A stretch of DNA of 64,000 nucleotides from JAOUEA01 sp040882605. Its GTDB lineage: Bacteria > Actinomycetota > UBA4738 > HRBIN12. The stretch is taken from contig JBBEAY010000064.1 of the NCBI GenBank assembly GCA_040882605.1, positions 1 through 64,000 of the forward strand. Reading direction: 5' to 3'. Shown piece after piece: positions 16,919 to 25,299 of the stretch. The position numbers and the translations under genes are program-made. How positions within the stretch are numbered: the first letter of the stretch is position 1; every line of letters begins with the position of its first letter. The notes beneath the pieces were generated by a model that was given only the letters and a program-made list of their open reading frames with translations, had not been told where the DNA came from and did no database searches.

Positions 16919-18460
16919 TCAGCCGCACAGATGCGTCACCACTGGCCTATCGATCCGGAGCAGGCTCACTTGGCTACCGTCTGAGGCGACGTACGTCGCT
17001 TCGTCTGGCCCGACGAGCGTCATGGTCCCGATGTCCGAGTTGATCGCGTAGTCCGGCTTATCGCCGAGGGGATACGTCGGTTCCCAGAAGCTGCCGTCGA
17101 AGTCGACGAGCCAGTCGAGGCCGCAGCGCGGCGCAGCGAATCGGTATGTGACGCCCGGCTCGACTCGACCCGAAGTCGGCCACACCCGGTACCCTCGCTC
17201 ATCGCTCACGAACTCCGACCGGAAGTCACGAACGGGCGACGGCAGCTCCGCCGGCTGGTTTGGGGTCGGGGTCTTCGGGAATCGGAGGCTCTCGAGAATC
17301 GCCCATGCTGCCGCTGAGCGGGCAGGGTCACGGTATGCGTCTTGACCCATCGCGACGAACGCATAGAAGCCACGTTCGGAAAGGGGATCCGAGAAGGGGA
17401 TCCACCACGTTCGGACTTCCTCCATACCCAACGCGTTCCCTACACAGGCAGAATCCTCAGCCTCGCCACAGGCCGTTTCCCGATCGAATGGGGACGGCCG
17501 TCGCGGGAAGGTGCTTGCCCCAGGGAAGGTTCGTTCCTCCACGGATACGAACACGTCTTGAGGGCCGACATCGGCAATCGCGTTGCCCGGGAGGAGCGAG
17601 TCGAGCGGTGCCAAGACTCCTCCGCCTGGTTCCAAGGGGAACGTCCCCACCGAGAGGATCTCGTGCGAGAGACCGCCGCCCACCTGAGGAGTGAGGGTTT
17701 CGTCGGCGACCGTCCAGCCCGCTGGGTAGCTCATCGAGAAACCATCCTCGCCGTCGCGGTAACCGATCTTCGGGACGAGAAGCGAGGGATTTGGCCGTGT
17801 CTCGACCATCCGGACGCCCTCGGCGACGCTCATCGCCGTCGCGAGGTCGGCGTCGCTCGTATCGGGGCCGTGCCAGATATAGACCCGTGCGCACCCGGTC
17901 TCGCCACACAGCTTCCCGTCGCGCGTCGTCCAACCGGGGTTCTGGAAGTCGTCGTGCTCAGCGGCGTTCAGCACGAAGGTCGAGGGTTGCGAAGCCCCCG
18001 TTCTCACGAAGGGGTCCACGACCACGATCACATCCGAGTCGGCTACGCCCGCCGGGAGCGGCGATGAATGCGGCCGCGGCACCCCATCGAACACCACGGG
18101 CGAGTTCGTGACGAAGCTCGCACGGAAGTCCTGAAGCATGTGCCGTGGCCCGCCCACGAAGCGCGCCCCCCCGGACTTCCAGCCCTCGGGCACGGGGATC
18201 GTCCAGGGGAAGTCCGGCGAGGCGAACACCCCGGAGCGTCCAGTGATCGCCACGTTTTCGGCGTCGCGCCCCACCTGGGTGGCGGCGAACCCGACACCGG
18301 CCAGGAATACTGCGACGGATGTGAGCGACGCGAAGACCGTGACCGCGCGTCGTCGCGATCCGCGGCGACCCACCGTCGCAGGCGAACCTTCAGCCTCGAT
18401 CCCTCGCACCGCCCAATCGAGCAGCTCCCCCAGCCGCAGGTCGCGCTCGTCCACCTTCAT
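16919..18460 (-). CDS. Large membrane-anchored anti-sigma-like protein
   Basis: This 513-residue protein overlaps the ECF sigma gene by 4 bp (ATGA) and is probably its regulator. Residues 1-37 are cytoplasmic, 38-60 form one membrane helix (VTVFASLTSVAVFLAGVGFA), and the remaining 450 residues lie outside. The exterior contains two similar segments with a strand-Pro-x-GW motif (IPVPEGWKSG near 90 and MSYPAGWTVA near 250), suggesting a duplicated PsbP-like domain, plus five or more cysteines. No zinc-finger HxxxCxxC motif is seen in the cytoplasmic part, so sigma binding would use a different fold. The sigma-partner role is inferred from position. Confidence 0.65.
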   Translation of the reverse strand: MKVDERDLRLGELLDWAVRGIEAEGSPATVGRRGSRRRAVTVFASLTSVAVFLAGVGFAATQVGRDAENVAITGRSGVFASPDFPWTIPVPEGWKSGGARFVGGPRHMLQDFRASFVTNSPVVFDGVPRPHSSPLPAGVADSDVIVVVDPFVRTGASQPSTFVLNAAEHDDFQNPGWTTRDGKLCGETGCARVYIWHGPDTSDADLATAMSVAEGVRMVETRPNPSLLVPKIGYRDGEDGFSMSYPAGWTVADETLTPQVGGGLSHEILSVGTFPLEPGGGVLAPLDSLLPGNAIADVGPQDVFVSVEERTFPGASTFPRRPSPFDRETACGEAEDSACVGNALGMEEVRTWWIPFSDPLSERGFYAFVAMGQDAYRDPARSAAAWAILESLRFPKTPTPNQPAELPSPVRDFRSEFVSDERGYRVWPTSGRVEPGVTYRFAAPRCGLDWLVDFDGSFWEPTYPLGDKPDYAINSDIGTMTLVGPDEATYVASDGSQVSLLRIDRPVVTHLCG

Positions 18461-18951
18461 CGCTCCCGCTCCTCAAGGCTCAGTGATCGTCGAAGGGACT
18501 CGCGACCGCGCGCCAGGTGAACTCGTACGGTGCTGGGCTTCATGCCGAGCATCGCGGCTACCTCGTCGGTCTCGAATCCGGCCCAGTCGCGGAGCGTCAC
18601 CGCCTGACGCTGGCGCACCGACAACAGGGCGAGCGCTGAGAACACCTCTTGGCGGTCGAGGGCGCCCGAGATCTCGTCGCGTGACGACGGCCGCTCGGCG
18701 ACGTCGCCGATCAGCTCACGTCGCGACCGCGCTCGGCGTTTCGAGCACAGCCGCATCGCCGTGGTGAACACGTATCCGCCCGCGTGATCGTCGTCGTGCA
18801 TCTGCTCCCACCGGGGCCACAGTCGCGAGAACGCCTCCGCAGCGATCTCTTCGGCGGCGGCCACATCGAGGGTCACCAGGGCGCATGCCCTCACGACCCG
18901 CGGGTACCGCTCGCGGAAGAACCGCTCGAAGCCCTCACGGTCGGCCACCAC
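18457..18951 (-). CDS. ECF-type RNA polymerase sigma factor
   Basis: This 164-residue sigma factor has region 2 (about residues 10-75: VVRACALVTLDVAAAEEIAA with AFSRLWPRW) and region 4 (about 105-155: LLSVRQRQAVTLRDWAGFE and GMKPSTVRVHLARGRESLRR), joined by a short linker, with no region 3: an ECF (group 4) factor of the SigE/SCO-type. The start is a GTG at 18951. It is translationally coupled to the membrane protein downstream and divergent from vapB. Target genes cannot be deduced, but autoregulation is usual for the group. Confidence 0.88.
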   Translation of the reverse strand: MVADREGFERFFRERYPRVVRACALVTLDVAAAEEIAAEAFSRLWPRWEQMHDDDHAGGYVFTTAMRLCSKRRARSRRELIGDVAERPSSRDEISGALDRQEVFSALALLSVRQRQAVTLRDWAGFETDEVAAMLGMKPSTVRVHLARGRESLRRSLSLEERER

Positions 18952-18999
18952 ACGGTTCTATCCCGAAGGGAAGCTGAGCGCTTACATCTCGCGGATAAC

Positions 19000-19025
19000 T
19001 ACACCTCTCTGTGTATGTCGGTGTA
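19000..19025. promoter_or_regulatory. Candidate VapB operator
   Basis: An inverted repeat TACAC-ctctct-GTGTA (19000-19015) is followed by a further GTGTA (19021-19025), right before the vapB start at 19036. Toxin-antitoxin operons are typically repressed by the antitoxin at such repeats. Confidence 0.4.
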
Positions 19026-19035
19026 TGATTCGATG

Positions 19036-19275
19036 ATGGGACGCATGGTTCGGACGAACATCGTTCTCGACGAGCAGCTCGTGAAGAACGTGATGACGAC
19101 CTATGGTTTGAAGTCCAAACGGGCTGCGGTCGATTTCGCTCTTCGCTCGGTTGCCGGCTCCACTCACCCCGCCGCCGGCATGCTCGCCCTTGAAGGCACG
19201 GGTTGGTCAGGCGATCTCGGCGCGATGCGCGAGTCTCGGATCGTGGAGCTGCATCCGCGTGATCCTTCCCGATAG
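19036..19275 (+). CDS. vapB: VapB-type ribbon-helix-helix antitoxin
   Basis: This is a 79-residue antitoxin. MVRTNIVLDEQLVKNVMTTY is the N-terminal ribbon strand and first helix of an Arc/MetJ-type DNA-binding fold, followed by SKRAAVDFALR. The C-terminal half (GTGWSGDLGAMRES) would wrap the toxin. ATG 19036 is used; ATG 19033 is equally possible. It overlaps vapC by 17 bp. It lies between an ECF sigma gene and an oxygenase, an isolated insertion that suggests horizontal arrival. Confidence 0.85.
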   Translation: MGRMVRTNIVLDEQLVKNVMTTYGLKSKRAAVDFALRSVAGSTHPAAGMLALEGTGWSGDLGAMRESRIVELHPRDPSR

Positions 19276-19660
19276 CTCGGCCTGGATCGAGCTGCTCCGT
19301 CGCACGGATTCCGCAGTGCATCGTCGTCTCCACAACGCGTTGGAAGCTGACGAGGCCGTCGTCATCACCGAGCCGGTCGTCATGGAGGTCTTGGCGGGCG
19401 CTACCTCTCGACTTCACGCCAAGCAGCTGCGCACGCAGCTCGTCGGCTTTCCTCTCGCCAGCGTCGGTGGCCTGGCAGGGTTCGAAGAGGCGGCCGCCCT
19501 CTACCGCGCGTGCCGAGATGCGGGAGAGCAGCTCAGACGAACCACCGACTGCTTGATCGCGATGGCCGCGCTCCGGGCAGATGCGAGCGTCCTCCACCTC
19601 GACCGCGACTTCGACACCATCGCGAGACATTCCGACCTCAGGATCGAAGCAACTTCCTGA
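19259..19660 (+). CDS. vapC: VapC-type PIN-domain ribonuclease toxin
   Basis: This is a 133-residue PIN-domain protein; VapC toxins cut tRNA or rRNA when the antitoxin is lost. The acidic metal site is complete: D5 (LPDSSAWIE), E43 (VVMEVLAG), D97 (TTDCLIA) and D115/D117 (LHLDRDFD). The GTG start at 19259 overlaps the end of vapB, so translation is coupled. The toxin looks intact. Confidence 0.9.
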   Translation: MILPDSSAWIELLRRTDSAVHRRLHNALEADEAVVITEPVVMEVLAGATSRLHAKQLRTQLVGFPLASVGGLAGFEEAAALYRACRDAGEQLRRTTDCLIAMAALRADASVLHLDRDFDTIARHSDLRIEATS

Positions 19661-19674
19661 CCAGCCAACCGGCG

Positions 19675-20829
19675 TCACGTCTTCGTGGGCGTGATCCCTA
19701 GCACGTCGGCCATCGCGGTCCAGACCTGACGATGGAACGCCGAGATCGCGCTCTCCCGTGACGGCATCAGGCGGCCGTGCGGGATCATGTTCGACCGCAG
19801 CCCGGGCCGCTGCGCCTCCATCGCGCGGGCGTCTTCTTGCAGGGTCATGCCGTACATGGCCATCCACTCGTCGATCTCGGTCTGCGAGAGCCCCGGTGCG
19901 GCATACATCTCGTAGATGTTCGTGAACCGGTCGGGCGCGGTCGGCACGATCACATGGGTGAAGGCCACGTAGTCGTCCTGCGCGAGGAACGTGAGCGGCC
20001 AGAGGTACGCGAACCGGAATCCACGGTCGCCCTCTCGAGGCTCGTGGTGGAAACGTGACGAGGCCACGTTGTAGTCGGTGAACTGGCAGAGCATCGGCCC
20101 ACGGTTCACGTACTCGTACTCCTCGACACCGACCTCGAACGCATTGCCGAAGCTTCCGGAGTGGATCGTCGGGCAGTGGTAGCACTCGCACGCGTTCTCC
20201 ACGCCGATCTTCCAGTTCGCGGCGACCTCGAACGTCGAGGTCTCGTGATACGTGTAGGTCGAGAGGTCGAGGCCGCGCTCGCGAAGCGTTCCGAGCGCCG
20301 GGAACGTCTCGGCGAGCGGCGCCGCGCTGCGGTCCGGGTTCACGAACACGAAGCCGTTCCACGTGTCGACCGCGATCGGCTCGAGCGAGAACTCCCCCAT
20401 GTCGAACGTCGCCTCGAGCTCGCAACCGGGCGCCTTGCGCAGGCGGCCGTCGAGCTCATAGGTCCATGCGTGATAGCCGCACTGCAACAGCTTCTTGTTC
20501 CCGTCGACCTCGACGACCGGGTACGCGCGGTGACGGCACACGTTCACGAAGCCGTGCAGCTCGCCCTCGAGGTCGCGCGTGAGCACGATAGGGATGTGGC
20601 CTGCCCGCGTCGCCACCACGTCGCCCGGGCGCTCGAGCCTGTGCAGGGGCGCCGCGAAGACCCACGAGCGAGGGAAGATCTCATCCAGCTCCAGGTCGAA
20701 GATGCGCCGATCCCAGTACCACCTGGCAGGGAACGTGAGGTTGCGTGAGAGTCCGTCCTCCACCTCGGCGGGGTCGATGCCCAGCTCTCGGGCGCGGTCA
20801 GGATGCATCGCGATCACCATCGGGGCCAA
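19675..20829 (-). CDS. Rieske non-heme iron oxygenase, alpha subunit
   Basis: This 384-residue protein is a ring-hydroxylating or demethylating oxygenase of the RHO family. The N-terminal Rieske centre has CRH (C98, H100) and CGYH (C117, H120); the catalytic domain has the mononuclear iron motif NACECYHCPTIH near residues 210-222, where two histidines and a later acidic residue bind iron. Electron transfer would need a reductase and often a ferredoxin, but none is encoded nearby, nor is a beta subunit. The overall form (HAWTYELDGRLRKAPG) resembles choline/carnitine/glycine-betaine monooxygenases and related phthalate-type enzymes; the substrate is unknown. Confidence 0.88.
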   Translation of the reverse strand: MAPMVIAMHPDRARELGIDPAEVEDGLSRNLTFPARWYWDRRIFDLELDEIFPRSWVFAAPLHRLERPGDVVATRAGHIPIVLTRDLEGELHGFVNVCRHRAYPVVEVDGNKKLLQCGYHAWTYELDGRLRKAPGCELEATFDMGEFSLEPIAVDTWNGFVFVNPDRSAAPLAETFPALGTLRERGLDLSTYTYHETSTFEVAANWKIGVENACECYHCPTIHSGSFGNAFEVGVEEYEYVNRGPMLCQFTDYNVASSRFHHEPREGDRGFRFAYLWPLTFLAQDDYVAFTHVIVPTAPDRFTNIYEMYAAPGLSQTEIDEWMAMYGMTLQEDARAMEAQRPGLRSNMIPHGRLMPSRESAISAFHRQVWTAMADVLGITPTKT

Positions 20830-20863
20830 CGCTACCGCAACGACGCGGCGCCCGGGTATCGGC

Positions 20864-22219
20864 TCACGTGATCGCGCCGCTGAGCGCGTCGGCGGTGCGC
20901 GTGTCGTCGGTCGTCGAGACCGCGAACGTCACACGCTGGGGCGACGGCTGCCCGATGACCACGCGCTCGTCGTTGGCCTCGAACCACTCGCGCACGGCCT
21001 GCTCGAACGCGTCGGCATCGGCGGTCGTGTCCCACGCCGTCGCCGCGACCACCACTGCGTCATCGCCATCGGTGAACGCTCGGTAGATCCCGCCGTCCCA
21101 GCCCGCCGCGGCAGCCTCGGCGATCGCCGGATCAAGCCGCAGCTCCAACATCGCCTGGAGCCAGGCTTCCCCGACCTGCATCGCGTCGAGGTCGCCCCAG
21201 GCGGCGCCGAGCTCGCCGGCGAGATCGGGCACATCGACGGGCGTCGGCCGGTCGGTCGGGTATCGCTCGGGGTGAAGGATCTGCTCGGTCGTCGTCGGGA
21301 ACGTCCGCAAGGCCTCGTCGATCTCGGCGACGCCACCCGTGGAATCGAGCGCGGTCACGAACGCCTGTCCGGCCGTGTACGGCCACAGCAGAAGGTCCGC
21401 GATGAACGGGGGCACACCTTCGGGCAGGCCACCGCCATCGCCGAGTCCCGACAAGTCACCGTCGACGGGCGGGAACTCGAACAGCACCTTCACCGCGAAG
21501 AACTGGGCGCTTCCTTCGACCGCTCCGAGCGCCGCCTGGAAGGCTTCGTCGCGGCATCGAGCCGCGATGCCGTCGATGCGCGCGAGGTCGAAATGCTGGT
21601 CGTCGATCGCATGTGTCAGCTCGTGCGCAAGCGTGACCCGCTCGACGATCCCGAGCTCACCGTCGGCGCGATACACGAGCTCACCGTCGAGCGGGTTGTA
21701 GAAGCCCACCACCTGTCCCGTCTGGAAGGCGAGCAGCGCGTCGCGGATCGTCACGTCGCGGGGCACTACGCCGAGCGTCTGCCACGCCACAGTGCGCCGT
21801 TCGTAGAACTCCTTCGGGTACGTGTCATCGAACGCACCCTCGAGCTTTCCGGCGATCTCCTCGGCGCTCACCGGCTGCACCACCACCGGTCGCAGGAAGT
21901 CGAGCTCGCGCACCTGCTCGACCTGCGACTCCACCTCTTGCACGTCGGCGGGCGTCTCGGCGGGGGCGCCGTCGTCGTCGGTGGACACCGGGGTCGGGGC
22001 AACGCAGAGCTCGCTCATCGCAGCGAGCGCACCTGGCTCACCGGTGTCGACCGGTTGCACGTCGAGCGTGATCCCCCGGCTCGGACCCGGCCCACTTGCA
22101 TCCACCGATGGGTTCGCGGAGGGTCCGACCTCGATGCTGATGCCGTCGCCGGTGCACGCGGCCGCCACGACCGTCAGAGCAGCGACCATGCCGGCCAGCC
22201 GTATCCGGCGCCCGCTCAC
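20864..22219 (-). CDS. Lipoprotein zinc metalloprotease-like protein
   Basis: This 451-residue protein starts with a lipoprotein signal (AALTVVAAACTGDG, lipobox Cys22), followed by a disordered Ser/Pro/Asp linker. Around residue 200 it has TLAHELTHAIDDQHFDL, an HExxH zinc-protease motif, and downstream helices with GSAQFFAVKVLF, where a third ligand could be the E of the VEG segment. It is anchored on the outer face of the membrane. The family looks like the HExxH lipoproteins common in actinobacteria of unknown function. It overlaps the next small membrane protein gene by 4 bp. Confidence 0.7.
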   Translation of the reverse strand: MSGRRIRLAGMVAALTVVAAACTGDGISIEVGPSANPSVDASGPGPSRGITLDVQPVDTGEPGALAAMSELCVAPTPVSTDDDGAPAETPADVQEVESQVEQVRELDFLRPVVVQPVSAEEIAGKLEGAFDDTYPKEFYERRTVAWQTLGVVPRDVTIRDALLAFQTGQVVGFYNPLDGELVYRADGELGIVERVTLAHELTHAIDDQHFDLARIDGIAARCRDEAFQAALGAVEGSAQFFAVKVLFEFPPVDGDLSGLGDGGGLPEGVPPFIADLLLWPYTAGQAFVTALDSTGGVAEIDEALRTFPTTTEQILHPERYPTDRPTPVDVPDLAGELGAAWGDLDAMQVGEAWLQAMLELRLDPAIAEAAAAGWDGGIYRAFTDGDDAVVVAATAWDTTADADAFEQAVREWFEANDERVVIGQPSPQRVTFAVSTTDDTRTADALSGAIT

Positions 22220-22413
22220 GAGCGCCTCGGCAGCACCACGGCCAGCACGGCTAGCACGACGGCGCCGCCAGACAGAGCGATCGACGCCCAGAGCAGCGCG
22301 GTTTCCCGCAGGAACTCGCGAGCCGCGAGGCCCAGCAGCACCCCGGCCGCAAGCATCACGACGAACGCGGCGGCGAAAAGCCCCATCGAACCGCGCGACG
22401 TCGTGTCGCTCAC
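22216..22413 (-). CDS. Small two-helix membrane protein
   Basis: This is a 65-residue protein with two membrane helices (about residues 10-30 MGLFAAAFVVMLAAGVLLGL and 40-60) and a basic end. Its GTG start overlaps the glyS stop (GTGA), and its stop overlaps the metalloprotease start, so it is a coupled middle gene. No function can be inferred. The longer open frame upstream is antisense-quality sequence inside glyS and is not used. Confidence 0.6.
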   Translation of the reverse strand: MSDTTSRGSMGLFAAAFVVMLAAGVLLGLAAREFLRETALLWASIALSGGAVVLAVLAVVLPRRS

Positions 22414-23735
22414 AGGCGCTCCTGCAGGTACGCGACGAGCCCGTCGATCGCGACGCGGTCCTGCTGCATCGTGTCGCGCTCGCGCACCGTCACCTGGCGG
22501 TCGTCGAGCGAGTCGAAGTCGACGGTCACGCAGAATGGGGTGCCGACCTCGTCTTGGCGTCGGTAGCGCCGTCCGATCGCGCCGGCGTCGTCGTACTGGG
22601 TGATCCAATCGGGCTTGATCAGGTCGTGCACGCGTCGCGCCTCGGGCACGAGCTTCTCGTTGCGCGACAGTGGCAGCACCGCGACCTTGATCGGCGCGAG
22701 CGACCGGTGCAGCCCGAGCACCGTGCGCTTGTCGGTGTCGCCCTTGGCGGTCGGCGCCTCTTCCACCCGGTAGGCATCGAGTAGGAATGTCAGCATCGCG
22801 CGGTCGACCCCGACGGCAGGCTCGATCACGTAGGGCAGGAACCGCTTCTCGTTCGCCTGGTCGAAGTAGGTGAGATCCTCGCCGCTCGCCGTCTGATGCG
22901 CGTCGAGGTCGAAGTCAGTGCGGTTCGCGACGCCCTCGAGCTCCTGCCAGCCGAACGGGAACTCATACTCCACGTCGGTCGCGGCCTTCGCGTAGTGCGC
23001 GAGCTCATCGTGGTCGTGCGGACGCAGACGCAGCTTCTCCTTCGACACGCCGAGGTCGAGGTACCACTGCAGGCGCCGCTCGACCCAGTAGGCGAGCCAC
23101 TCGTCGTCGGATCCGGGCTCGACGAAGAATTCCATCTCCATCAGCTCGAACTCCCGGGTACGGAAGATGAAGTTCCCCGGCGTGATCTCGTTGCGGAACG
23201 ATTTGCCGATCTGCGCGATGCCGAAAGGCAACTTCTTGCGCGAGACGGTCTGGATCGCCGGGAAGTTCACGAACATGCCCTGTGCGGTCTCGGGGCGCAG
23301 GTACGCGACGGCATCGTCGTTCTCGATCGGCCCGAGGAAGGTCTTCAGCATCAGGTTGAACTGCTTCGGCTCGGTGAACTCCGCGCCCCCGCAGTTCGGA
23401 CAGAGCACGACCCCATCGGCGTTGGCCTCGAGATGGTCCTCACGCCAACGCTGGTGGCAGTTCGTGCATTCGACGAGTGGGTCATGGAACGTCTCGAGGT
23501 GGCCACTCGCCTGCCACACGCGGGGACTGGTGATCACGGCGGCTTCGACGCCGACCACATCGTCGCGCAGTTGGACGTTCGCGCGCCACCATTCGTTGCG
23601 GATGTTCCGCCGCAGCTCGACCCCGAGCGGCCCGTAGTCCCACGACGAGCGCAGCCCGCCGTAGATCTCCGCCGACTGGAAAGCGATGCCTCGGCGCTTC
23701 GCGAGGCTGGTGACGGCCTCCATGAGGTCGGTCAT
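22410..23735 (-). CDS. glyS: Glycyl-tRNA synthetase (single-chain, alpha2 type)
   Basis: This is the class II enzyme charging tRNA-Gly. It opens MTDLMEAVTSLAKRRGIAFQ; motif SSWDYGPLGVELRRNI, zinc ribbon CTNC..CPNC, RPETAQGMFVNF (motif 2 area) and the C-terminal anticodon domain (KVAVLPLSRNE) are all present. The ATG at 23735 follows GAGAGGAG by 8 nt and gives 441 residues, the bacterial homodimeric form. It is followed by two coupled membrane/lipoprotein genes. Confidence 0.97.
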   Translation of the reverse strand: MTDLMEAVTSLAKRRGIAFQSAEIYGGLRSSWDYGPLGVELRRNIRNEWWRANVQLRDDVVGVEAAVITSPRVWQASGHLETFHDPLVECTNCHQRWREDHLEANADGVVLCPNCGGAEFTEPKQFNLMLKTFLGPIENDDAVAYLRPETAQGMFVNFPAIQTVSRKKLPFGIAQIGKSFRNEITPGNFIFRTREFELMEMEFFVEPGSDDEWLAYWVERRLQWYLDLGVSKEKLRLRPHDHDELAHYAKAATDVEYEFPFGWQELEGVANRTDFDLDAHQTASGEDLTYFDQANEKRFLPYVIEPAVGVDRAMLTFLLDAYRVEEAPTAKGDTDKRTVLGLHRSLAPIKVAVLPLSRNEKLVPEARRVHDLIKPDWITQYDDAGAIGRRYRRQDEVGTPFCVTVDFDSLDDRQVTVRERDTMQQDRVAIDGLVAYLQERL

Positions 23736-23751
23736 CGGTGTGGGTCTCCTC

Positions 23752-25299
23752 TCATCCCGGTCGCTGGACGCGGCCGCTGGCGTGTGGACCATCGTACCGG
23801 CGGCGGGCAGACGAGCCATGGCGCTTTCGTTTCCTCGCTATCAGGAGCGCGAGACCGGCCGTCGACACCAGCAGACCGACCCCGACCCACGTCGAGCGTG
23901 GCGTCTCGGGGCCTGGTGGGGGTGGGTCGCAGAGTATCGCGAGCTCGCGTGACAGGTCTCGCTGCAACTGAGCCGAGCTCGGCATGCCCGCGAGGTTCGA
24001 CTGTTGGTAGGGGTCGGTCGCCAGGTCGTAGAGCTCGCGTTCGCCCGTGACGTACTCCACGAGCACGTGGCGCTCGGTCCGGATCGCACAATAGGTCGGA
24101 ATAGGGTTCGTTCTTTCGAGATGCTCGACCAGGAATCGCGTTCGCCATGCCACGGAGTCGTCCGTTCGAAGCAGGGGCAGCAAGCTCTGTCCATCGGTCT
24201 CGACGTCGACGCCGGCGAGCTGCGCGATCGTGGGGGCGATGTCGATGTTGAGCACGAGATGCCCGTCGACCGAAGGACCTCGAGCCAACGAGTCGCCACG
24301 GATGATCAGCGGCACACGGATGCTCTCCTCGTACGGAACCTCCTTCCTGTCCCATCGATGCTCGCCCATCAGCACCCCGTTGTCCGACGTGTAGATCACC
24401 ACCGTGTTGTCGAGTTGGCCGGTATCGGCGAGCGCTGTCAGCAGGTCGCCGACCTCGCGGTCGACCGATAGCAGCGACTGGAGCTGGAGCCTTCGGCGGA
24501 AATCGAGCGCAGCGACGTCTTGGTCCGTGAGCGGCGGGAATGCCCGCACGTACGCGGGTTTGTCCTCGATCGCAGCCTCGTTGAAGCTGGGCGGCCGCCA
24601 TGGGGGGAGATCCAGGAACAGCCCCTGGTACTGCGGCTCGACTACCGCGGGAGCATGAGGCGCCGGCGGGGCGAACTCGACGAAGAACGGCGGCTCCGCC
24701 TGCCTGATGTAGGCCTCGGCTGCGTCTCCAAGCACGGTGGTGGCGTAGTCGGCCGGATCGGACCCATATCTCAGGACCTCTCCGTTGTGCGTCAGTGTGT
24801 AGTCGATGTACTGGGAATGCGAGAACGCCAACCACTCCTGCCAGCCGGGCGGCACGTACCCGGTGAGCGCGCCGTTCTGATACGCGTCGATGTACTTGCC
24901 GAACAGAGCCGTCGCGTAGCCGCGATCGGTGAGCCAGGTCGCGACCGTCGACGAGTCATCGAACGCATCGAATCCTCCGTGAGGAGGTCCCTGCTGATAC
25001 ACGCCCGTCGTGTGCGAATAGTTGCCGGTCAGGATGCTCGCTCGGCTCGGGCAACACAGAGGATTCACGACGAACGCCTCTTCGAACAGCGTGCCTCGGC
25101 CGGCGAGTTCGCTGCTGACATTCGGCATGACATCGATCGTGTCCCAGCGCTGATCGTCCGTGACGATCAAGACGATGTTCGGCAGGAGCTGCTCTTCGGC
25201 AACTTGCACGACGGCGCCGGCCGGCGCCGATGTGAGCTGCGATAGAGGGGCAGCGACCACGACCGCGACAGCGAGTCGAACGGCCGAGCGCCAGATCAA
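23752..25299 (-). CDS. Membrane-anchored sulfatase
   Basis: This 515-residue type I sulfatase has a signal peptide (1-29), the metal motif IVLIVTDDQRWD, and the formylglycine signature CCPSRASILTG, in which the first Cys of C-x-P-S-R is converted to formylglycine. VIYTSDNGVLMGEHR is the later metal-binding motif. After the catalytic domain a helix (WVGVGLLVSTAGLALLIA) followed by RKRKR anchors it in the membrane, facing outward. The substrate could be a sulfated polysaccharide. No formylglycine-generating enzyme is seen in the window. It overlaps uppS by 4 bp. Confidence 0.88.
   Translation of the reverse strand: MIWRSAVRLAVAVVVAAPLSQLTSAPAGAVVQVAEEQLLPNIVLIVTDDQRWDTIDVMPNVSSELAGRGTLFEEAFVVNPLCCPSRASILTGNYSHTTGVYQQGPPHGGFDAFDDSSTVATWLTDRGYATALFGKYIDAYQNGALTGYVPPGWQEWLAFSHSQYIDYTLTHNGEVLRYGSDPADYATTVLGDAAEAYIRQAEPPFFVEFAPPAPHAPAVVEPQYQGLFLDLPPWRPPSFNEAAIEDKPAYVRAFPPLTDQDVAALDFRRRLQLQSLLSVDREVGDLLTALADTGQLDNTVVIYTSDNGVLMGEHRWDRKEVPYEESIRVPLIIRGDSLARGPSVDGHLVLNIDIAPTIAQLAGVDVETDGQSLLPLLRTDDSVAWRTRFLVEHLERTNPIPTYCAIRTERHVLVEYVTGERELYDLATDPYQQSNLAGMPSSAQLQRDLSRELAILCDPPPPGPETPRSTWVGVGLLVSTAGLALLIARKRKRHGSSARRRYDGPHASGRVQRPG

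Noticed and set aside
20864..22603. Long plus-strand frame opposite the metalloprotease and glyS
   Set aside because: Antisense to two recognisable genes; no coding features.
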